Source of the DNA: Phorcus lineatus
Taxonomy: Eukaryota > Mollusca > Gastropoda > Trochida > Trochidae
Direction of reading: 5' to 3'
Length of the DNA: 64,000 bases
Assembly (NCBI GenBank): GCA_921293015.1
Contig: OV121098.1
Span: 13,925,016-13,989,015, forward strand
Of the stretch, positions 60,401 to 64,000 are shown one piece after another. The notes under the pieces were generated by a model. It worked only from the letters and a program-made list of their open reading frames with translations. It searched no databases and was not told the origin of the DNA. Position 1 is the stretch's first letter; each line of letters opens with the position of its first letter. The translations under genes and the position numbers were made by a program.

Positions 60401-62154
60401 ATTGCGTTGAAAAATTTCTTATCTCGGTCAATTGTGTTGAAAAATATGATGCCATTGTCAAATCTGTGCAGATATTGTTTAAAGAATATTGTCCGTTGTT
60501 TATTTAATTATTTGTGGAAAAGAAAATTAACACTTTAGGTCAGAAAATCACAAAAAACTTTTTGAGGATAAATATTGATGAACATTTGATAAACAAGTAA
60601 CCAAGACGCAAAAGTTGCTCCTTTTTGACTCTTCCAAGTTGTCTTCCTGCCAGTATTTTTTTGGTCGGTTCAAAGTTTGTCAAAAGTCGGCTGAACATGA
60701 CCTCAGTCAGTATTTCTCTAGATGTAGTGATGGAATATTGCAACTAGTATAACCTAGATTCTAAGAAATAAGACATGTATAACATAAGGCATGTAAATGT
60801 GAAGAGGCAGTCAGGCAAACTATAGATATGTGTAGTGAAATTGGGTTTGATATGACATATCTTTCATGTTAAATTAGCAAATTCATTACACATATGTTAT
60901 GTCGAGAATCATTCATTATGATTTTTTTTAAAATAACAAGGTTTTTTTCTAGATGAAAGAATTTTCATTTGATATACATGATGGTCATTTCAACAGTAAA
61001 TTTGTAATAATATATTCACACCAAGAGTGCCAAATAACAAGTAGTTTAACTGTTTGTCAAAAATAAATGATTTTCTGTAAAAAGAGCAAAAATCTACTAC
61101 TACTTTGTAACTATGATGACTGTTTTTTGAGAATCACGTTTAAGAAAAATTGATTTCATATTCTTATTATGTTATTTGGCATTCAGACTCCATATAGCAA
61201 AAAGGAACTTGTTTGTTAGGCATTTTTTAACTGATTTATTTGTCATTTCAGCAAAAACAACATTAATATGTACGCAAAACCAGACCTCGTGACAGATGAA
61301 AAGAAACAAAACATCAACTATAATGTAAGTAAATTGAAATTTGATAGAATATCAGTGACTTCAAAAGGTTGTTTAGCTTCATAATCATATCAATCATAAT
61401 AATAATCATATGAGGTCAGTTACTTAAGAACAAATTCTGTTTACTAGAGCTGCAACGATACATTCGTTTATTCGGTGAATCGAACCGTGGCAGGATGTGA
61501 ATTGTATTCGTTATTCGTTACAATGAAAACCGAATATTTTCAATTTTTTTCTTTTTATTATTCACTTTAACATAAATAATGTGCAAGAAATTTGTATTTA
61601 ATCTGAATAAAAATACTTTTGTATTTACATTCACATTGGCCGAGCCAGTCTTACGCCAGCAGTTGACTAAGCCATCATGGGTACATCCAAATATGGAGTA
61701 TGGGAGTGAAGATTTTTTTAACCTCTGACTGCACAAATTTACATTGAGAGGCAATTTACAACATTAATCAACAGATAAAATGAACATTATAAATTTGTCT
61801 ATAAGCAATATCAAGAAGGCAATTGACAAGGAAATTGTCTTTAACCCTCTTTCTTCTATTCATATTCATCAGAACTGCATTTGATTGGAAGTACAATCTT
61901 GATCACCATTACAACTTGCTGAATGGCGCTTAAACAGTATATACCAACATTTTATAAATTGTAAGCAATCAAATTTTGAAATAATTAATTTTCATCTGTC
62001 TTTATCTATATTTATTACTGTTTACTTGCAGAAAAACGATGATGGACTTACTTATGCTGATCTTAAATTCGATGACCGACCCCGAAGCCGACGCCCTGTG
62101 GCACTTGCTGATAATATGACCGACTACGCTGACATTACAATACCCCAAGTGTGA
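33423..62154 (+). CDS. Three-Ig-domain transmembrane receptor with ITIM and ITSM-like tail (9-exon gene model)
   Basis: Join: 33423-33480, 51382-51762, 53338-53709, 54224-54496, 55731-55826, 59528-59653, 59972-59993, 61252-61324, 62032-62154. This is 1524 nt, 507 residues plus TGA. All introns are GT-AG and every split codon closes in frame. Order: signal peptide (1-20), Ig1 (C49-C124), Ig2 (C175, W188, C241), Ig3 (C298, W310, C340), Thr/Pro stalk (about 362-400), transmembrane helix (about 401-425), basic RRKRK stop-transfer, then an 82-residue tail. Tail tyrosines: Y450 (Y-A-K-P), Y475 (L-T-Y-A-D-L, exact ITIM) and Y499 (T-D-Y-A-D-I, ITSM-like). N-glycosylation sequons lie at N44, N161, N229, N244, N317, N347, N352 and N398. 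Known for the motif class: phosphorylated ITIM/ITSM pairs bind SHP-type tandem-SH2 phosphatases. Inference: an inhibitory cell-surface recognition receptor; the ligand is unknown. Alternatives are an adhesion or axon-guidance receptor. Exons 2-9 are firm; exon 1 is less certain because it lies 17.9 kb away. Confidence 0.85.
35052..35642 (+). repeat. Three-copy tandem repeat, 185-207 bp units
   Basis: Each unit begins AGAGCTTTGAATGATAATTC (35052, 35237, 35436) and ends AAAAATGATTGTCATGCA. Copies are highly similar, with small indels. Confidence 0.9.
36810..37120 (+). repeat. Two-copy tandem duplication, about 155 bp
   Basis: GGATGATTC-TGAA-TACAATG starts copies at about 36811 and 36969. Both end with TTTTAACTAAATTATTGTTAT or a close variant. 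Confidence 0.85.
37760..37900 (-). pseudogene. Second LINE relic (C-terminal finger region)
   Basis: On the - strand, part of a 96-codon frame reads A-E-D-E-I-H-F-L-A-E-C followed by D-F-Y-S-D-L. This matches the layout of the finger in the 28.4-kb LINE (E-D-E-L-H-I-L-F-D-C-K-L-Y-E-D). The upstream CX2C half is not in this frame, and the downstream part fades within about 30 codons. It is a decayed fragment inside intron 1, from a related but different subfamily. Confidence 0.6.
38027..38210 (+). mobile_element. SINE copy, head missing
   Basis: It begins at ACCACCCATGGTTCGCTAG and keeps the core CAGGTTTCACTGCAATGC, TGTTGCAGGCTTTCTCCCTG, ACTAGCAGTCGCGATATG and CTTGAAAGCGGTGTTAAAC. It ends in repeated TCACC. 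It lies in intron 1, beside the LINE relic. Confidence 0.75.
39397..39619. mobile_element. Fold-back MITE with arms of about 45 bp
   Basis: Arms read AATAAGGAAAACAAGGAATT... and its inverse ...AATTCCTTGTTGTCCTTATT (39397-39441 and about 39572-39619), nearly perfect. The centre holds a smaller dyad around GGTATAGATTCTTATACC. Related end sequences occur at 21.3 and 45.2 kb. Confidence 0.75.
40012..40195 (+). mobile_element. SINE copy, diverged
   Basis: A decayed B-box (GGGTTCAAGTCT, 40029-40040) is followed by CAGTACCACCCATGAG, GCAGGTTTCACCTCAATGC and TTGCAGGCTTTCTCCCTGCA, then a degraded end. Confidence 0.65.
40379..40501. mobile_element. G-run MITE with CAGTGGCGGATCCA ends
   Basis: Perfect 14-bp terminal repeats CAGTGGCGGATCCA / TGGATCCGCCACTG enclose a G-run (about 40396-40430) and an opposed C-run (40455-40475). 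It is a 123-bp palindrome. This terminal sequence recurs in many animal genomes as a non-autonomous DNA element. The target duplication is not clear. Confidence 0.75.
41521..41690 (+). mobile_element. SINE copy, strongly diverged
   Basis: CTCTACAAACTGAGCTA resembles a tRNA A-box region. Downstream GCTCGCAGGCTTCACTTCA, TGTGGCAGGATTTCTCC and CAATGACTCTAGCC align with the SINE core. The centre is rearranged. Confidence 0.5.
41725..42240 (+). repeat. Minisatellite, GGTCAGTGTGGTAC unit
   Basis: About 30 imperfect copies of a 15-base unit (TCAGTGTGGTACGG). The open frames through it encode only the repeat. Confidence 0.92.
42285..42595 (+). repeat. Minisatellite, GTGGTTGGTAGTTGGTAA unit
   Basis: About 17 imperfect 18-base units following on from the previous array. 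The opposite strand reads as a repeating Tyr-Gln-Pro-Leu-Thr-Asn string, a by-product of the 18-base period. Confidence 0.92.
43013..43288 (+). repeat. Two-copy tandem duplication, about 137 bp
   Basis: TCTGCTACCAAGCTTTGCTC occurs at 43020 and 43158. Both copies run through CTTCCCAGAAATATTCTGG to AAAAAAGCTCATATT. Confidence 0.88.
43329..43449. mobile_element. Short MITE (CCTTGATTTTCAAAGCTC ends)
   Basis: The left end TCCCAGGGCCTTGATTTTCA is an imperfect inverse of the right end ending ACAATCTGGACCCAGG. The centre contains AGCGCTAAGATAGTCC. 121 bp, no coding potential. Confidence 0.5.
43721..44559 (+). repeat. Cluster of G-runs
   Basis: Runs of 8-19 G at 43721-43750, 44365-44376, 44389-44402 and 44541-44559. 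No C-rich partner lies nearby except within the 40.4-kb element. Confidence 0.9.
43920..44322. mobile_element. MITE with long opposed arms
   Basis: The left arm (43920-44090) and right arm (44140-44322) are inverted copies of about 170 bp. Both hold GTCCT-CTTCATGAC, GGAGCC-TACAGTCTAGG, CCCAAAGAAAA and GGATGAAGGAACAGT, around a short AT-rich centre. Same family as the single arm at 12.9 kb. Confidence 0.7.
48027..48172. mobile_element. Fold-back element with arms of about 65 bp
   Basis: The left arm (AGAATCTCACCC, GTGTCTTCTGATATC, AAATATATCAACACGAGTTG) and its inverse ending GGGTGAGATTCT are nearly perfect. They meet at a CCGAGGCTCGCCGAGG centre, leaving almost no loop. No frame, no obvious target copy. 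Confidence 0.75.
48970..49238 (+). mobile_element. SINE copy, near full length
   Basis: The best preserved copy. It has a B-box GGTTCGAATCC (48974-48984), TCTCGGCAACTTTGTCTG, TGTTCTACACGCAGTCAGG, CAGTACCACCCATGGTTAG, GCAGGTTTCACCGCAATGC, CTAGCAGCCGCGATATATG, TTGAAAGCGGCGTTAAACAC and a tail of TCACC words. It defines the family when compared with the copy at 1-313. Confidence 0.8.
49600..50400 (+). repeat. Decayed satellite with a reverse-transcriptase-like unit
   Basis: About eight units of 80-140 bp; the last three are nearly identical (period 91, starting 50162, 50253, 50333). Each unit has a core near GGTATTCAACAAGGAGAT, TCTCTGCCCC, GTTTATTTCCAAACCTTTT and GACAAACAGC. The core's translation resembles a polymerase motif of LINEs (see findings). 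No unit keeps a long frame. Confidence 0.85.
50952..51252 (+). repeat. Two-copy tandem duplication, about 158 bp
   Basis: ATTGGTTATTTGAGCTGTGC starts copies at about 50953 and 51111. Both end CCTTGACTACAAAATGGA. The second copy lies 130 bp before exon 2. Confidence 0.9.
51382..51762 (+). CDS. Exon 2: Ig domain 1 (V-like)
   Basis: Acceptor TTTGCAG at 51375-51381, donor G|GTGAGT at 51763, phase 1-1, 127 codons' worth. It encodes residues 21-146. The B-strand Cys is in SITCSY (C49). The F-strand motif is D-D-A-A-T-Y-K-C (C124), the classic D-x-A-x-Y-x-C of V-type domains. The conserved core Trp about 13 residues after C49 is absent; the segment reads TMTIQRR. An extra Cys, C116, sits just before the F-strand. 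There is one sequon, at N44. Confidence 0.88.
51763..53337 (+). other. Intron 2 (1.6 kb)
   Basis: It contains one MITE copy (about 52013-52276) and stretches of imperfect ATACAAT/GATACAA words at 52.28-52.32 and 52.56-52.67 kb that look like a decayed element. Nothing else recognisable. Confidence 0.6.
52013..52276. mobile_element. MITE, TACCCTGAT/TTTCATTGGCT family, copy 1
   Basis: Ends AGCTCCTTCCATATACC / GGTAAATGGAAGGAGCT. An internal CATTTCATTGGCT is shared with the two copies in intron 5. Lies in intron 2. Confidence 0.65.
53338..53709 (+). CDS. Exon 3: Ig domain 2
   Basis: The acceptor follows a pyrimidine-rich tract ending TTTTTCAG at 53337; the donor is T|GTAAGT at 53710, phase 1-1. 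Residues 148-270 hold C175, the core Trp in ILWFGY (W188) and F-strand Cys C241 (FIFRCSV). Three further Cys (C218, C256, C261) suggest one or more extra disulfides, with C256/C261 in the membrane-proximal end of the domain. The usual D-x-A/G-x-Y-x-C is replaced by Y-N-E-F-I-F-R-C. Sequons at N161, N229 and N244. Confidence 0.9.
54224..54496 (+). CDS. Exon 4: Ig domain 3 (I-set/C2-like)
   Basis: Acceptor CTCTCACCAG at 54214-54223, donor G|GTGAGT at 54497, phase 1-1, 91 codons' worth. Residues 272-361 are a compact, canonical I-set type domain: C298 in TLKCTV, P-E-P-T-F-R-W (W310), then G-D-T-G-V-Y-S-C (C340). Sequons at N317, N347 and N352. This is the best-conserved of the three domains and the one most likely to hit Ig adhesion proteins in a search. 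Confidence 0.93.
54651..54741 (+). repeat. Two C-runs in intron 4
   Basis: C27 at 54651-54677 and C20 at 54722-54741. The flank GGCTGATCCAGGATTTAAAA resembles the end of the 40.4-kb G-run MITE, so this may be a decayed copy. Confidence 0.8.
55731..55826 (+). CDS. Exon 5: Thr/Pro-rich stalk
   Basis: Acceptor CACCACAG at 55730, donor G|GTAAGT at 55827, phase 1-1, 32 codons' worth. It encodes residues 362-394, low in complexity and rich in Thr, Pro and Ser (for example TTTLAPTTSTVTPTSP). This is typical of an O-glycosylated, extended stalk between Ig domains and membrane. It is too short to be found by similarity; it is called from its splice sites and matching phase. Confidence 0.8.
55935..56102 (+). 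repeat. Two-copy tandem duplication, about 83 bp, AAGGTCA-rich
   Basis: GAACATGGTTCATT-AAGGTTATGCAAGTCATTTAAC is present twice, each followed by AAAGTTAAGGTCAAGGTCAC. Confidence 0.88.
56674..57173. mobile_element. hAT-like MITE, ends CACTCCCTCCTGGATTC
   Basis: Terminal repeats CACTCCCTCCTGGATTC / GAATCCAGGAGGGACTG differ at one base. CTACATC flanks both sides (56668-56674 and 57174-57180, overlapping the end by a base). The interior repeats ATTCTGCA many times and holds no frame. Confidence 0.7.
57199..57449. mobile_element. MITE, same family, copy 2
   Basis: Left AATACCCTGATCTCC, right GGATATCAGGGTATTTGAAG, internal TTTCATTGGCTTGTC. Intron 5. Confidence 0.65.
57624..57897. mobile_element. 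MITE, same family, copy 3
   Basis: Left CTTCAATACCCTGGTTCC, right GATATTAGGGTATTGAAG, internal CATTTCATTGGCTGAA. About 180 bp after copy 2, same orientation. Confidence 0.62.
58519..58676 (+). mobile_element. SINE copy with internal deletion
   Basis: The head AGCTTTGGATCAAGAGGTC matches the window-start copy. About 60 unrelated bases then lead to CTGCAATAATACTAGCAG, TCGCGATATCAGTG, TCTTGAAAGCACAGTTAAAC and the TCACC tail. The central core is gone. It sits in intron 5. Confidence 0.65.
59528..59653 (+). CDS. Exon 6: transmembrane helix
   Basis: Acceptor CTTCATTTTAG at 59527, donor G|GTAAAA at 59654 (a weaker donor than the others), phase 1-1. A DDD acidic juxtamembrane run and an N398 sequon precede a hydrophobic stretch of about 24 residues rich in Ile, Val, Leu and Ala. 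RRKRK follows, fixing an N-out/C-in topology. There is no charged residue inside the helix, so pairing with an ITAM adaptor through a membrane charge is not indicated. Confidence 0.9.
59972..59993 (+). CDS. Exon 7: 22-bp cytoplasmic micro-exon
   Basis: Acceptor CAAAATTTCAG at 59971, donor AG|GTAAGT at 59994. It enters in phase 1 and leaves with two bases over. It encodes E-P-P-E-K-P-F and the first two bases of Ser. The change of exit phase is matched exactly by exon 8, which supports the call despite the small size. Confidence 0.72.
60217..60449 (+). repeat. Minisatellite in intron 7, about 30-36 bp unit
   Basis: About seven imperfect copies of TTCTTATTTATCTCGGTCAATTGTGTTGAAAAA, for example at 60220, 60258 and 60294. 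Confidence 0.88.
61252..61324 (+). CDS. Exon 8: cytoplasmic tail with Y450 site
   Basis: Acceptor TTTGTCATTTCAG at 61251, donor AAT|GTAAGT at 61325, leaving in phase 0. It encodes residues 443-467 and includes N-M-Y-A-K-P-D-L (Y450). Y-A-K-P fits the pYxxP pattern favoured by Crk/Nck-type SH2 domains. Y466 near the exon end has no clear consensus around it. Confidence 0.83.
61440..61520 (+). mobile_element. Possible end of a hAT-like element
   Basis: CTAGAGCTGCAACGATACATTC is a word often seen at the ends of hAT-type elements, followed by TTCGGTGAATCGAA. No opposite end was found, so it is a remnant. It lies in intron 8. Confidence 0.4.
62032..62154 (+). CDS. Exon 9: ITIM and ITSM-like motifs, stop codon
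   Basis: The acceptor TTTACTTGCAG ends at 62031, phase 0; TGA at 62152-62154. It encodes residues 468-507. G-L-T-Y-A-D-L-K-F holds an exact ITIM (I/V/L/S-x-Y-x-x-I/V/L) at Y475. M-T-D-Y-A-D-I-T-I holds an ITSM-like (T-x-Y-x-x-V/I) site at Y499. The two tyrosines are 24 residues apart, separated by a basic R-P-R-S-R-R-P linker. The protein ends eight residues after Y499. Confidence 0.92.
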   Translation, partial: KNDDGLTYADLKFDDRPRSRRPVALADNMTDYADITIPQV

Positions 62155-62520
62155 TTGTGATGTCATGACAATATGTGTCATGATGACAGTTGTCATGTGA
62201 ACATGGGAAAACAGGACTTTCATAACTATGTGTTTCATGGAATACAGCTTTGAAAGCAGTTGAAGTAAAGTTAACAGACCTATTTGAATTACATTGAAGG
62301 CGAAAAAGATGTCATATTATTAAACAGTGATCTGATTAAATTGACATCATGATATGCATGTCATTTCAAAGCTATGGGATAAATGATTTATCCCCTAGTT
62401 TATAAAGTGGTTGATGAACATATGTCATATGATAATAAACTTATCATCTTGATGATAGACTTAACAGAATATCACTGTTGAAGTAAGAGTGGCCTGACAT
62501 GTGAAATATATCTCATTTTA
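62155..62520 (+). other. 3' UTR start with candidate poly(A) signal
   Basis: Sequence after the stop codon. An AATAAA lies at 62434-62439, 280 nt past the TGA, and is the first full consensus signal I see. The true cleavage site cannot be set from sequence alone. No coding potential is seen. Confidence 0.4.
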
Positions 62521-62772
62521 GATGAAACCAACATGATGCATTATGAACTTTTATCATATTGAGGATGGAATGGACAAGTACGTCATGAAACTTCTCACAT
62601 TGACGATGAAATGGACATGATGCGTTATGAACTTTATCATATTGAGGATGAAATTAACATGATGCGTTATGAAATCTATCACATTGAGGATGAAATGGAC
62701 ATGATGCGTTATGAAATGTATCACATTGAGGATGAAATGGACATGATGCATTATGAAATGTATCACCTATGG
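62521..62772 (+). repeat. 42-bp minisatellite past the receptor stop codon
   Basis: About six units of ATGGACATGATGCGTTATGA + ACTTTATCATATTGAGGATGAA. The last four (62611-62772) keep exact 42-base spacing; the first two have indels. It is probably in the 3' UTR or flank. Confidence 0.88.
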
Positions 62773-64000
62773 AGTATATGGATGACATTAATTATGGAAG
62801 TGGTGCACCTGGAGTTAAAGTGAAAGACTCTGTGCACCGAATGAATCTGCGTACTTCACCAGAGAGTGCTATTTACTCATGGATTGTTTGTTACATAAAA
62901 CAGAAAAAGAAAACAAAGAAAAAAATTGTTTTCATCTTTATAGGCAAACAGAAAGAAAACAAAATTGATTTCATCTCAAAGGTCTGATAAATGATCTTCA
63001 AAGCTCCATTCTTTCAAAGAGTATCGATGGGGAAAATTTGATGGAATGTTGAAATGATTTTTCAAGAATATTAAAACGATTTTTGTCGTCTCAAAACATA
63101 ACATGGTTTCTGAGGAAACATTAGTTGTGTTTTTAAGAGAAAATTGTTGCCAAAATCTAAGATCTTTAAAAATGTTGCATTGGGAAATTTCACACATTTA
63201 TCATTATTATCGTCACCTGGTTTCTGTAACATGAAGATATGTAAATCACCTAACAACGCTCTCATCTTTGCTTATGTGCCATTTTTAATTAAACTGTTCA
63301 AACATAGTCAGAAAATTAAGGAATTGTGACTTACCTTATATGATTCTAATCAAGAAAATAAGTTCATGTCATCAGTTATGTAGAATCTTTTTCATCTTTT
63401 ACAAATTTGAAGAATTGATTAATTTAATTAAAATTAAATCTTAAATTTGAAATCTGAATTATGTGCAATAATGATTGATGTTGAGATAGGATTTTTATTG
63501 TTATTAATCAATTTAATTGATTATCATTGGTAAGCTTTAATAATTCATAAATTATGTTTCAATATTTTCCTTGAAAATGATTGAATATGCAAGCAATGAA
63601 AATCTGTTTTTCAAAATTCAACAAAATTCCTTGTTTAAACATCTTTTTTTCGTGTACACTTTCATATTTTATAGTTACCACGGCAACAAGATAGCAAAAA
63701 GAACAACATTTCAAACATATTTATATAGTATTTATTGTCATGAAACAGAAATTTATATTTCCAACTGAATATTTTTGGGGGAAAAAATTTTTTGTCATCC
63801 CATTTGAAGGTGTTACTAATGTCTTATTTTACCATTTTATGAAGTTTTCTAACACTTCAAGCATTTAATCAAAAAAAGGAAACAAGAATTCTGACCTTGC
63901 ACATCGTCATATTTGACTAATCATAATTTTTCATTTTCTGAGTATCTCATACACATTGGGGCTACCCATCTATATTTTAATATTTAGACTTGTACAGGTG
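62773..64000 (+). other. Downstream flank, no gene seen
   Basis: AT-rich with dyads of AATTAA type near 63.42-63.54 kb. Short frames only. No further Ig exon follows before the window ends. Confidence 0.45.

Noticed and set aside
62611..62823. 70-codon frame as a separate small gene or extra tail exon.
   Set aside because: It equals the 42-bp minisatellite; no acceptor site or upstream coding link was found. Kept as a finding only.

Overview
This window looks like nuclear DNA from an AT-rich invertebrate genome, most likely a marine mollusc. That call rests on tRNA-derived SINE copies with a shared central domain, LINE ends with a CX2C...HX4C finger, many short fold-back transposons, and introns with canonical GT-AG borders. 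The phylum is inferred from the style of the repeats, not from a named sequence. There is no bacterial-type gene organisation, no rRNA gene and no CRISPR array. I found no complete tRNA gene.

One protein-coding gene can be assembled with confidence, on the + strand from about 33.4 kb to 62.2 kb. Nine exons join without a frame break into a 507-residue type I membrane protein. In order, these encode a signal peptide (exon 1), three immunoglobulin domains (exons 2, 3 and 4, each one phase-1 module), a Thr/Pro-rich stalk (exon 5), a transmembrane helix with a basic stop-transfer run (exon 6), and a tyrosine-bearing cytoplasmic tail (exons 7-9). The tail carries a textbook ITIM (L-T-Y-A-D-L) followed 24 residues later by an ITSM-like site (T-D-Y-A-D-I), plus an upstream Y-A-K-P site. 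This is the design of an inhibitory immune or self-recognition receptor that recruits tandem-SH2 phosphatases, here in an invertebrate. It is the most interesting item in the window.

Layout. 1-33.2 kb: no supportable host gene; a tract of nested mobile-element remnants. These are SINEs, a 452-bp TTAA-flanked MITE in two full copies, an element rich in CGACGTC, a Mutator-like MITE with a 9-bp target duplication nested in another inverted repeat, a 5'-truncated LINE on the - strand at 28.3-29.5 kb, simple repeats and several fold-backs. 33.2-33.5 kb: candidate promoter and exon 1. 33.5-51.4 kb: a 17.9-kb first intron filled with local tandem duplications, minisatellites, G-runs, SINEs, a second LINE relic and fold-backs. 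51.4-62.2 kb: exons 2-9 with introns of 0.3-3.7 kb, which hold further MITEs. 62.2-64.0 kb: 3' UTR or flank with a 42-bp minisatellite and no further gene.
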